From Panagrolaimus kolymaensis (taxonomy: Eukaryota > Nematoda > Chromadorea > Rhabditida > Panagrolaimidae): a DNA stretch of 64,000 bases. Below the pieces are notes generated by a model. It was given only the letters and a program-made list of their open reading frames with translations, was not told the origin of the DNA and ran no database searches. The translations under genes and the position numbers were made by a program. The DNA lies in NCBI GenBank assembly GCA_028622995.1, contig JAJQJQ010000014.1, forward strand, positions 3,534,001 through 3,598,000. The letters are read 5' to 3'. Within the stretch, counting starts at the first letter, position 1; each line of letters begins with the position of its first letter. This document shows, one piece after another, positions 1 to 9,493 of the stretch.

Positions 1-806
1 TACAATTTATCCAGAAAGTTTCCAAGCTTCTTCTATATGTTTTTTTCTATGATTTTAAATGATTTAATAAATTCTTTTGTTATGGAAAATGGCTTTTAAA
101 AGCTTTTGTCATTAAAATTCAGGAAAACTTTTGCAGAAAAAATATTATTTTTATATATTTTTTGCAGAAATGAAATTAAGGCTATCGAAAAATGAGATTT
201 TCTTGAACTAAAACAGGTATTATCAGAGATGGATTTTAAGATATATTTTTAGCACATTGATAATTGGCTTTAGTTCAAAGATAACCCAATATTTTCCATA
301 TAAAAAATAAATATTTACTTTAGAATGTTTTTTCCCTTCTGTAATATAAAATAAATTTTTTGTTTTTTGTTTTTATTTAAAAAATTTTTCTACTGAAAAT
401 GATGTTCTTTGTTATCTTTGAAAACAGTGCGTACCAACCCAAGGTGTTTTCAATAATATTGATGGTTGTTGAGGACGTTGTGTACTCGTACTCTTCCCTC
501 ATTGACATTTTTTTTAAAGAGGAAGAAAATTGTTTCTTTTTTCTTGTTTTTGCTTTATTATTCTTCCATCGTTTTTTTTTATCAAACAGAGAATGTGTTT
601 TGTTTGTTATGTTTTTCAATCAACAAACACTTCCTAACCAACGAACATACGGGGGAACCATGAACTTTAATCGAGAAAAAAAGCGTAAAAAAGCAAAAAA
701 AAAACTTTTGATTGTTTCATTCTTTGTTTTTCCATTGCATTGTTTTTGAGTAATTTTTTTTGGCTAACACAAAATTTTTGATTGTTGCTTTTTATTGTTT
801 CAAAAA
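1..806. other. AT-rich intergenic region before the P450 gene
   Basis: No convincing coding exon is seen. Open frames here are low-complexity Phe/Lys translations of T- and A-runs. The one notable signal is a minus-strand copy of the peptide-family promoter motif at about 79-116, listed separately. Confidence 0.5.
79..116 (-). promoter_or_regulatory. Conserved peptide-family upstream motif, pointing left
   Basis: On the minus strand this reads AAAAGCTTTTAAAAG followed by CCATTTTCCATAACAA. The same block lies about 100 bp upstream of the ATG of the small secreted peptide genes at 7941 and 9036 and of the degraded copy at 24731. The orientation and spacing predict another family member starting about 20 bp beyond the left edge. 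That gene cannot be seen. Confidence 0.5.
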
Positions 807-3360
807 ATGATTTTTCTGTTAGCAACATTTTTACTTGTAATCTATTTTTTGAACATAAAATTGATTATTTTGCTTTTAGTGTTTGGAATTGGATATTAGT
901 AAGTTTTTTTTTCGATAGTTGCCAAAAAAATTTATCGAAAAAACCAAAAGCTATAAATTTTAAATTAAAATGGTAGTTTAATTTTCATTTTATAAAATAA
1001 TTTTTTGTAGTTTTTATCTCAAACATCGATGCAATTATTTTCCTTCCATAAACATTCCCCAACCTCCAGTGACTTCATACTTTCTTGGAAATTTGCATGA
1101 TCTTGAAAAAGATGGAAAACATATGGAACAATTAAGAAAATGGGATAAAGAATATGGAAAAGTTTTTGGAATTATGGAAGGCTCTCATAAAGTTATTGTA
1201 ACTAGCGACGTGACAATTTTAAATGAAGTTTTTGTTAAACAATTTCCAATATTTCAAAGTCGAAAAGTTCATCCATCTTATGTGATCGATCAAAAAAATG
1301 ATCCACGATTAAATTTATTTTTAGCTGAAGGAAAAAAATGGAAGCGACTTCGAGGATTAATAACCATGGCTTTGACCGTTAAAAAAATAAAACAAATTGA
1401 TCCTATTATTAAACAAGCAAGCAATGAACTTTTGGATTATATTAAAAATAATACAGATAAAGAAAATAAAATGGATGTTCAACCGTAAGTTTTGACACCA
1501 CAAAAATTCTTTCTTTCCAAGACAAAATCTAATTTTTTTTTCAAATTTCGCCAAAAAAAACTTTTTTATAGTAAATAATCAAAAATTTTGTGGCATTTTT
1601 TAAACTTTTTTATTGAATGTTTGGCTTTTTTTCAGAACCCTCTTGGATGCAAGTTTTGCGGTCATCGCTCGATCGGTATTGGGCTTACATGAAAAGTTTG
1701 GTGAAAGTAAATTTTTGGGACAAGTTTTAGAAGCTTTAAATATGAAAGAAACATCGAAAAGTTATATAAAATCTTTTTTTGCTGGAACATATGAATTTCG
1801 AATTATTACTCGATTCCTACAAATTTTTACTCTTCTTACTTCCATTGGAGCTATTTTGAGATTAAGAAATAAATGTGAGGTGAGATAAAAATTTTTATAA
1901 ACAAAAAATAAAAATAAAATTATCCAAGTTTTTTAGACCATGATAATCCAGCGTGAAAAAGAAACCCTTGAAGATAAAGAAAAGCGGCAACAAGATTTCA
2001 TAGATTTTCTTCGAGAATCTCAAGAAGAAATTGATACTGCTGGAGATTCAAATTTAACTCTTCGAGAACCTAAAAAATTAACTCGCGAAGAAGTCATTGG
2101 AACTGCACTTCTTTTCCTTATTGCTGGCGGAGATACAACGTCAAATTTAATTGGATTTTGTTTGTATGAACTTGCAAAAAATCCAGAGCATCAAGAAACA
2201 ATTTTACAAGAAATAAATGAATATTTTAAAAATGAAGTAAGAAAAGTTTTCAAGAAAAAAAGATTAAATCTAAAAATTAACTTCAACCTTCTACATAGAA
2301 AACTGATAACTTTGGTTTTAGGATGCTAAAGCTTATAAAGGAAAGCAGAGTGGTTTTTAAATACTTTTTTGCTTAGTTTTTTTTCAAAAAATTATCACTT
2401 AAAGGGACATAGCTATTTCATGCCTTTTCAAAAATTTCGATACTGGGGCTGATAGGAACAGTTGGGGCGGCGCGTGTTTGAATTACCGTGTCACTTCTGT
2501 CTTACACGGTAATTCAAACACGCGCCTTACCAAGTGTAACTTTCAGTGCCCGCAAACGAAATTTCAAAAAAGGCATGAAATAGCTATGTCCCTTTAAGTT
2601 TTCTATAATTATTTACCTAATTTTTATTTATTCAAAAATTAAGAAAAAAAAAGTTTATTGATTAGAAAAAATTTAAATAAATTCCATCTATGGGAAAAGG
2701 TCTTTTTCTTTAAAATATTCTCACAAAAACCAACAAAAGGAAAAAGAAAAAAAGATTAATTTTTTCAATGTTGTTCTTTTATTTTTAACTCAAAAAGTGA
2801 TATTTCAGGAAGATATAAATTATAATAGCATCAAACAACTGACATTCCTCGACCGTTTCATGAAAGAATGTTCTCGAGTTCATCCAGTTGGATTTCCGTA
2901 AGCTTAATTCAAAACAAACTTTTAAAAAAAACTTTTTTTATTATTTTTTGTTGGATTATTTTTTAGAGTCTTAGCCCGAAGAGCTGTGGAAAATATAACC
3001 CTTCCTCGATCGGATGGAAGTTCGATCGAAATAGAAAAAGGTGTATGTGTATTTGCGAATGCACCCGTAATTCATATGGATAAAGAAATTTGGGGTGAAG
3101 ATGCAAATGAGTTTAATCCTGACCGCTTTCTCCCTGAAAATTCAAAAGATCGACATCCCATGGCTTTACTTACATTTGGCGCGGGTCCAAGAATATGTCC
3201 TGGAAAGAATTTAGCCATTTATGAAGTCAAACATTTTATGATTTATTTAATTCAAGAATTTAAAATTCAAATGAATGATGAAACTAAATTAAATGAAATT
3301 ACTCGGACTCTTTTATGCCCTGAAACTATGAATCTTACTTTTGTTTCACGGAATCAATAA
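807..3360 (+). CDS. Cytochrome P450, CYP3-clan-like, six exons
   Basis: A haem-thiolate monooxygenase, expected to be ER-anchored and to use NADPH-P450 reductase. Exons are 807-898, 1011-1484, 1636-1879, 1937-2236, 2809-2897 and 2967-3360, totalling 1593 nt and 530 aa. The N-terminus (residues 1-31) is a hydrophobic membrane anchor, followed by a proline hinge (IPQPPV). The I-helix oxygen-binding motif AGGDTT is at about 333-338, the K-helix ExxR (ECSR) at about 390-393, and the haem loop FGAGPRICPG at about 470-479 with Cys477 as the thiolate ligand. All signature residues are present, so it should be functional. Nematode CYP13/CYP25-type enzymes are the likely relatives; the exact subfamily cannot be set by eye. 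Intron 4 (572 nt) hosts a MITE. The start is the first ATG in frame with the anchor. Confidence 0.92.
2398..2598. mobile_element. Palindromic MITE in P450 intron 4
   Basis: The outer inverted repeats begin CTTAAAGGGACATAGCTATT at 2398 and end with the reverse complement at 2598, with about 31-bp arms. Inside lies a second perfect inverted repeat with 23-bp arms (2469-2491 and 2504-2526) around a 12-nt loop. There is no coding capacity. It lies wholly within the intron, so splicing can remove it. No clear target duplication was seen. Confidence 0.8.
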
Positions 3361-4098
3361 ATTTTGTATTTAAAAAGGATAAATTTTAATATTTAATTTA
3401 GACAGTTTTATGTTTGTAAAATTAATTTTTTTCTTTAATAAAATAGTTATAATTAACAAATAAAAAAATGGAAAATCTTAATGAATTTTATTTAAAAAAG
3501 TAGCACGAATCGAAAAAAGACAATTATTATAATCGCTAAAATTTGTCTTATTTGCTCCTTTGAATCCATGAATTGTTTTCTTTCTTTTTTTGGTAGAGTA
3601 TTAATTTAATTTTGTTAACGCAAATGTATTTTTTCTTATTGACCTCACCTTTTTTTATTGATTACTCATAGAGCCCTTTAGAAAACGATGGTTGTTGTTT
3701 ATGCCAGGCAGAGCAGCAGAAAGTTGTGGCATGCAATTTATAGATGGACGAGCTTTCTGCTCAAATAAAAAACGAATTGTTGATGATAAAAAAAAATTAT
3801 TTTGAAAAGTAAATTTATCCCTTTAAGAAAGTCCCTTCGTTCAATAAAATGAAAAAAAAACAAATCGAAAGCAGACAATCGCTTTATTCCGCTTTTTTTT
3901 TTTTGCGTTTTCAATTTCGAAATACATTTTTTTAGCTTTTCGTCGTGACCATTTTTTTAATGGAATTTTTGGGTGTAAATTGCTAAAATAGCTATTTGGT
4001 TGTGGTAAATAAAAGTATTGTACTGGGACTAAATTTTAAAAAATTACCGTTTTTGTACCTCGAATTGATTACTAATTAATGGATTTTTTATTTCAGTT
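3361..4098. other. Intergenic region between P450 and F-box-like gene
   Basis: AT-rich, without a supported exon. It ends in TTTATTTCAG 2 nt before the ATG at 4099, a good acceptor for spliced-leader trans-splicing or for an unseen 5' UTR exon. Confidence 0.5.
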
Positions 4099-5053
4099 AT
4101 GCCTTGCTTTTTCTGCAACAATACTAATCATCGATCCGAAGACTGCAAAGTTTATGCAACATTTCAAGATCGAATATCCCAATTAAAATACCGAAATTTG
4201 GCATGCTTGTGTCCAGAACCATTCGTATGCAAATGTAATAAAGTTTGCGGTATTTGTTGTCAACATCATCATGAAGCCTTTTGTCCCAAACGAGGTATGA
4301 ATATTTTTATACTATAATTTATTTATGGAAAACATAAAAAATGTGTTTCAGATATTTCTCATAGATTTAATTACCAAAACAAAAATCTTGGATCCATTGA
4401 TTTGTTAAGTCTGGACTATGTAATCCTTAATAGATTTTTTACACTCTGTAATCCAATTGAAAAAATTAAGCTTCAAAAAAGTTGCAAATATTTTAATCAA
4501 ATTCAATCCTTTCAAGCTCAGCTTACCGATTTCGGGCAACCAATGGCGTATTATCATCGTCGCCAAAATTCTGAAATTATCAGAACTAAAGAATTTATGC
4601 TTTACAAGGACAGCATAGAAGAATATTTGCGAAAAACGAATATTACATTTTTGTATCCCTCAGACATATATTTATGCCATTGTAAAATCAGCAAATTTGA
4701 ACCAATGCAATTGGCTAATGCAGATCCAACTTTTCTATACTTGGGATGTGATATCCCGCCAGATCTAACTTTTTTGGAAGTTCTTGAAGCGTTCCCATTT
4801 GTTTGGAATCTCACATATCCGTTAATTCCCCAAACATGGATCAATGATTTAATTAATGCTAAACGTAATGTTGATTTGTTACAACTTGAAACAAAAGTAA
4901 CTGAAAGCTTTTTGGATTTAATTGATATCAATGTTTTGTATAAATTATTTAATGTAAGTTTTTTTTTGAATAATGATCACACTCCATTTTTGCTATTTTT
5001 ATTTATTGTTGACAAATTTTTTTAGCGCAAAAACGACCTTCGTGTATATATTT

Positions 5054-5058
5054 ATATT
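5054..5058. repeat. Target-site duplication, left copy
   Basis: ATATT directly before the TGTCACG terminus of the LTR element. It matches ATATT at 7167-7171 after the right LTR. Confidence 0.85.
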
Positions 5059-5245
5059 TGTCACGACGCTCGTGATCATCTTCATTTCGCTAATCTAAAA
5101 TTAGCATAATAATCATTGTTGTCATTTGTTTTATAATATTGTTAATATAAGTTCATTCGGATAATAAATTCGTGTTGCAATAACGTCGTCTCTCTCTCAT
5201 CTTAACCTACATAATATTTGTGCTGACGTCGTGATCGTCACCACA
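5059..5245 (+). repeat. Left LTR
   Basis: Its first 125 bp or so match the right LTR with a single visible substitution. The last 60 bp, after CGTCGTCTC, differ clearly between the two LTRs apart from the shared terminal CGTCACYACA. Confidence 0.75.
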
Positions 5246-5792
5246 AAATTGGTGCCTCTGGACAGTTCGTATAAGTTTAACATTATCTTTTTCTTTTTTA
5301 CCGCCGTCTGGCTTTGCTTGAGCATCTGCTCTTCTGTTTTTTATCGCCACCTGGCTTTGCTTGATCTTCGGATCTTCTGTTATAAGACTTTTTGTACAAA
5401 GCTGCAAATTTCTTATTTTTTTTATCGTAACTTTCTTAACGTTATCTACACATCACGTTGGCTCTAGATCTTCGTTTTCGAAAAACTTTTTATTCTTCAA
5501 TTTTTCCACTGTGTTAAGTTGTCGAATCTGACTTCGTGTGTTGAATTGTGATAAATCACTGTGATCAGCGAATCACATATTTTGACCATTCTTTGAGCAT
5601 ATTGGTAATTGTCAAAAACAACTGGCATTATCAATCACTGCTCTGCTCTTGTTTGAGGATAAGATCTTCTTATAATTGAGCTATCTCATCTAATTGTTAA
5701 ACGAAAACATACATTTGAACGGCATTCCTTCGGTTTTCAACTACGTTGAATTAATCGATTGAATACATATTTTACATTTCTCATAAGAAAAC

Positions 5793-6326
5793 TTGAAAAT
5801 GTCTAATCGAATACGCCACCATCTTGAACTTCATCATAAATGGTTAATGGAATGCTTGGTAAAGTACCAAAACGAATATTCTATAAAATCACTTCCATGG
5901 AATCCCATACAAAAGGCCGATTTCAAGGTTTTCTGGATACTCCTCAATGTAAAGGTCTTGGAAATAAACAACTACTTTATCCAATGGTTTGAACGTATTG
6001 AAAATATCACAGATGATAATATTCACAGTTCAGAGAAAATACTTATTGAAGAATGGATTAAAAACCCGAAGTTTTTTGATTCCATTAACGAGGTGATAAA
6101 ACAACTTCATATCCTTGAAAATAACTTGGAAATTGAAACAGATCGAATGAATCCATCAATCCTATTACCTGCAACGATTTACTATAGCAAAGTTTCATCG
6201 AGAATAAGCCAAGAAGTTGCTTCTTTTATCTATTCTGATTCTAAAAATTTCACCATTGTTGAAAAGTTTGAAAAGGTAAAAGAAACCCCTTCAATCATTA
6301 AATCAAATTCGCTTGATTCTTTCTAA
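5793..6326 (+). CDS. Gag-like frame of the LTR element
   Basis: A 177-aa frame inside the LTR element, starting with ATG after a run of stops. It is rich in charged residues, Trp and Ile, with predicted helical segments, like the N-terminal part of retroelement gag proteins. It has no zinc knuckle, protease or polymerase motif and ends well before the right LTR, so it looks truncated. Assignment rests mainly on position between the LTRs. Confidence 0.5.
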   Translation: MKMSNRIRHHLELHHKWLMECLVKYQNEYSIKSLPWNPIQKADFKVFWILLNVKVLEINNYFIQWFERIENITDDNIHSSEKILIEEWIKNPKFFDSINEVIKQLHILENNLEIETDRMNPSILLPATIYYSKVSSRISQEVASFIYSDSKNFTIVEKFEKVKETPSIIKSNSLDSF

Positions 6327-6600
6327 ATTAATGAAAATATTCCGAGCAATCAACTAAAGCTTATCGATACCGATCCATACATTGAAGTATCAAGTGATCA
6401 TACAAGGTCGTACACCGAATACATTCCTAAAAATCGAATAGATATTCAACAAACTCGATACAAAGCTTGTCGAATAAAGGGCATCGTAACACATCTCGAA
6501 TTTTCTGAGTTTGAAACGATTAGCAAAATTGAATTGCATAAGCATGTGGATTCACCTTTTGCTGGCCGCGGGGAAGGGGCTCTTCGAGCATCTTTTACAA

Positions 6601-6770
6601 ATTGGAAACATCGTCGCAAAACAACAGCTCAATCCTGGACAATATCAACATTCGTCAAACAAAACAACTTTCATCTCAAACCAATCACAACATCAAACAA
6701 CTTTCAACTCAACAACTTTCAACTCAAACCAACTGCATCTCAACCATCAACTTCGTCAACTTTAAACCAC
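6601..6770 (+). repeat. CAACTTTCAACTCAA-type short repeats inside the LTR element
   Basis: Degenerate copies of (A)CAACTTTCA(A/T)CTCAAAC recur through this stretch. All three frames read as Asn/Thr/Gln-rich low complexity. Confidence 0.6.
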
Positions 6771-6982
6771 AACACTTCAATTATTCATCTTCTTTTCATT
6801 TGCTTCCAGTATGTTATCGCTTATATACTCTATGATCTTATTTTTGTTCTTCTTAAATCAACATGATCAAACTTGCTTATCTATAATGCCACTATGATTC
6901 AATTCTATGAATGATCCTTTTAATGATCCACTTTCAACTATAAACTTCATGATCTATCAATCATCTCATCGCTGGCCGGGAA

Positions 6983-7166
6983 TGTCACGACGCTCGTGAT
7001 CATCTTCATTTCGCTAATCTAAAATTAGCATAATAATCATTGTTGTCATTTGTTTTATAATATTGTTAATATAAGTTCATTCGGATAATAAATTCGTGTT
7101 GCAACAACGTCGTCTCATCTCTCTCTCTCGGAACCGCAACAACCTAAGCTCTCAATCGTCACTACA
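6983..7166 (+). repeat. Right LTR
   Basis: Starts TGTCACGACGCTCG after a short purine-rich stretch (GGCCGGGAA) and ends TCACTACA directly before the ATATT duplication. Confidence 0.75.
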
Positions 7167-7171
7167 ATATT
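7167..7171. repeat. Target-site duplication, right copy
   Basis: ATATT, identical to 5054-5058. The host exon resumes in frame right after it. Confidence 0.85.
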
Positions 7172-7339
7172 AAGGATATCCATCGGACTCAAGTGGCCAA
7201 CATCAATGAAAAGCTTAGCGAATTAATGTTTAATTCAAATTTTAGTTTAACTGGCAGCAATCATTGGAAAACTGAATTAATTTTTAAATATGGGCCATAC
7301 AACACCACCTCACGTTTTAATGTAAATAAAACTTGTTAA

Positions 7340-7810
7340 AAAAGAAACAGAGAATTGTGAGAAGGTAAAAGAAAGATAAAGTCAAGCTTTTGCTTGTTAT
7401 TACCGTTTATTTTCGAATTAAATTACTTTTTTTTTTCATTACAAAACTCATTTTTTTGAGAATTTTTAGGGTTTGCTTTTAAAAGTAACCAAAGAAAATA
7501 TCTCTTATTTTAAAAGATTTATTCATCTTTATCTCAAAGTTTTCTTTAAATTCTTGTTCTCTTTATTTGATTTAGTTTTAATTACAACTCTTTTTTTCAC
7601 ATCCGTGATTTTGTTTTGGATTAAAAAAAGGTTTTTCTGATATATTTTTTGTCAATAAATACAATAAAAGGAATACAAAATAAATAGAATAAAGCTGAAA
7701 AATCTTAAGTTAGACCTAGAGTTTTCAAAGTTGAGCTTAAAAATTTTTTTTTGCAAAAAAATTGTCAAAATAATTTTTATCTGCAAAAAATTTCCATAAT
7801 TTTTAATGAG
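7340..7810. other. Intergenic region
   Basis: AT-rich with homopolymer runs. No exon or repeat structure was recognised. Confidence 0.5.
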
Positions 7811-7843
7811 TACAACCTTTTAAAAGCCATTTTCCATAACAAT
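7811..7843 (+). promoter_or_regulatory. Peptide-family upstream motif, copy 1
   Basis: CCTTTTAAAAG followed by CCATTTTCCATAACAA, ending 98 bp before the ATG at 7941. The block is shared with 8895-8925, 24600-24629 and the minus strand at 79-116, while flanking sequence is much less alike. It is probably a core promoter or tissue-specific element. Confidence 0.6.
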
Positions 7844-7940
7844 AGCCTTTGAAAAATGGCGAATTAAATGTGTCTGTAAAAAATCTAAAAAAAAACCGAA
7901 AAACTTTTTGGAAAAAATCATTTTCTTTGAATTCAAAAAT

Positions 7941-8319
7941 ATGAACTTCTTCGCTCTTTTATTTCTTCTTGTCGCATCCTTTTTGGTTATTGGCAGTGAT
8001 GCTTTTGCTCGAAAAAGCCACGTAAGTTTTTTACTTTTTTGCAGTGCTGGAAAGAATAAAGTAGAAAATTTCTTTATAGAATGATGGCGTTGATAATAGT
8101 GGATTACGGATTGGAAAATCTCAACAATGTGAGGAGGATGGAGATTGTCCACGTGGAACTCAATGCGTTGGAAAATGTGTTGAATTACGTTGCTCGTCAA
8201 GTTGCCAACTTATTTTACGTCACAAACGTCAAGTAAGTACTTTTTTTAAAAAATAAAAATAAATATTGTTTACGGATATTTTTTTAGGGTGGATATGATT
8301 TTAATAATTGGGGATAGAC
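7941..8319 (+). CDS. Small secreted Cys-rich peptide precursor, family member 1
   Basis: Exons are 7941-8021, 8080-8232 and 8290-8319, giving 87 aa. The first exon encodes a signal peptide (MNFFALLFLLVASFL, cleavage probably after SDA) shared with members at 9036, 24731 and 35744. The mature part has six Cys (QCEEDGDC, GTQCVGKC, LRCSSSC). A tetrabasic RHKR then ends exon 2, followed by Q and an exon-3 tail GGYDFNNWG before the stop. RHKR fits a furin/kex2 proprotein site. The released tail would begin with Gln (able to cyclise) and end in Trp-Gly (substrate for C-terminal amidation), as in neuropeptide-like or antimicrobial precursors. This is inference from sequence. Members 2-4 lack the basic site and tail. 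No known family was recognised. Confidence 0.8.
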
Positions 8320-8890
8320 CTAATTTGTGTGATGTAGCAGGAGGCATCAAAGAAAGAATAACCTTTCATAAATACTAAACTAATAAAGCTTTTTTATATA
8401 AACATGCTTCAAATATGAAACTCTTTTATTGGAATTTTGTTAATTTTATTATTTTTAAATAAATAAAATATTAGCATCTAAATCTTTTTTTACACAAGCT
8501 ACTACTTATATGTTTAAAAAAATTATTTATATAAAACCAATCTAACCACTATATCATATTTAATAGAAATTTATAAATAAAAAAATCTTTGATCTGCACA
8601 GATAAAAACGAACAATTATTTCCAAAAGTACAAACAAAAATGAAAGACAACTACTCCTAATAAATCTTGGGGAACCTTAGTGTTCATAATACATACATAG
8701 GTAGGGCTCTTCTTTTCTTTGTTTTTTCAATTGCCTTTTGATTTGTTTCGTTTGATTTTAGAATCCAACTCTAACACAATTATTTTTATTTTTTACAAAG
8801 AAAGAATCTCTACTTTTTAGCCAAAAAAAACAAGTATTTTTGCAGAAATAGAAAAAATACAATTTTTGCAACTATTTTTAGAATTTTTAA
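8320..8890. other. Intergenic region between peptide genes 1 and 2
   Basis: No coding signal. The first part looks like the 3' UTR of the peptide gene (AATAAAG near 8386). Confidence 0.5.
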
Positions 8891-8894
8891 TTAG

Positions 8895-8925
8895 AAAAAG
8901 CTTTTAGCTCTATTTTCCATAACAA
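8895..8925 (+). promoter_or_regulatory. Peptide-family upstream motif, copy 2
   Basis: AAAAAGCTTTTAGCT followed by CTATTTTCCATAACAA, 111 bp upstream of the ATG at 9036. Confidence 0.6.
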
Positions 8926-9035
8926 TAAATGCTTTGAATTTGTAAAATCAACGAAAAAAATAAAAAAATTAATAATAAAAATGACTAAAAAATATTCATA
9001 AAAAATCATTTTCTTTGAATTTGTTTTTTTAAAAA

Positions 9036-9298
9036 ATGAACTTCTTCGCTCTTTTCTTCGTTCTCGTTGCCTCATTTCTATTTTTTGGTAGTGAAGCTTT
9101 TGTCCGCAAAAATGTTGTTGTAAGTTTTATAATATTTTCTGATGGAAAACAATATCGTGGATAATTAATTTATAGAATGGTGACATTGGTGGAGAAGACG
9201 ACGTAACTCCCCCGCCATGTTTGAATCAAAATTGCCCTCCAGGAACTCAGTGTATTCAATCATGTATTGACTTAGAATGCTGGTGGGATTGCGAATAA
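9036..9298 (+). CDS. Small secreted Cys-rich peptide, family member 2
   Basis: Exons 9036-9119 and 9176-9298 give 68 aa. The signal peptide MNFFALFFVLVASFL is nearly that of member 1, and the intron sits at the same place just after it. The mature part is acidic and Pro-rich (GGEDDVTPPP) with six Cys in the order CLNQNC, GTQCIQSC, LECWWDC, matching the Cys framework of member 1. There is no basic cleavage site or C-terminal tail. It is about 1.1 kb from member 1 on the same strand and probably arose by tandem duplication. The function is unknown; a secreted, disulfide-stabilised effector is the likely kind. Confidence 0.8.
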
Positions 9299-9493
9299 AT
9301 TATTCTAAGTAAAGAAATTTTCTGAATATTATAAATATAATCTTTTATGAATTTTAAAAGTTTATTTTAATAATGAAAAATAAATAATTTTCAAGCAAAG
9401 ATCTTTATTATTTTTAAACATAAATGGTTAATGAATAGACATAAGTGAATTAAAAAGTATAAAGTATTTGAAAATTTGTAATACACAATTCTT

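Larger units (their letters stand above)
5059..7166 (+). mobile_element. Non-autonomous LTR retrotransposon, BEL/Pao-like
   Basis: Two LTR-like ends (5059-5245 and 6983-7166) begin TGTCACGACGCTCG and end ACA, flanked by 5-bp ATATT duplications. A tRNA primer-binding-type sequence (TTGGTGCCTCTGGAC) starts at about 5249. The interior is only about 1.7 kb. It holds one gag-like frame and no reverse transcriptase, protease or integrase, so movement would need enzymes in trans. The superfamily call rests on the 5-bp duplication and the general gag look and is tentative. Confidence 0.8.
4099..7339 (+). pseudogene. Zinc-knuckle plus F-box-like gene, interrupted by LTR element
   Basis: Exons are 4099-4294, 4352-4953 and 5026-5058 joined to 7172-7339. 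The first exon encodes a classic CX2CX4HX4C knuckle (residues 3-16) and a second Cys/His-rich cluster up to about residue 60, as in BEL/Pao-type retroelement gag proteins. Exon 2 then carries an F-box-like segment (LLSLDYVILNRFF, then a KSCKYFNQI helix), shared with the F-box-like family elsewhere in the window, and a long tail. A 2.1 kb LTR element sits in exon 3. Removing it with one 5-bp target copy restores an open frame of 333 codons (999 nt). As it stands, translation runs 17 codons into the LTR and stops at 5107-5109, giving about 293 aa and losing about 55 native residues. Whether the shortened protein still works is unknown. F-box proteins normally recruit substrates to SCF ubiquitin ligases. 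Confidence 0.7.

Noticed and set aside
377..976. Several overlapping frames of 60-116 aa on both strands
   Set aside because: Phe/Lys-rich translations of homopolymer runs, without splice or start context. Only the exon beginning at 807 fits a real gene.
7820..8200. 126-aa minus-strand frame over peptide gene 1
   Set aside because: Antisense shadow: the plus strand has signal peptide, family paralogues and consistent introns.
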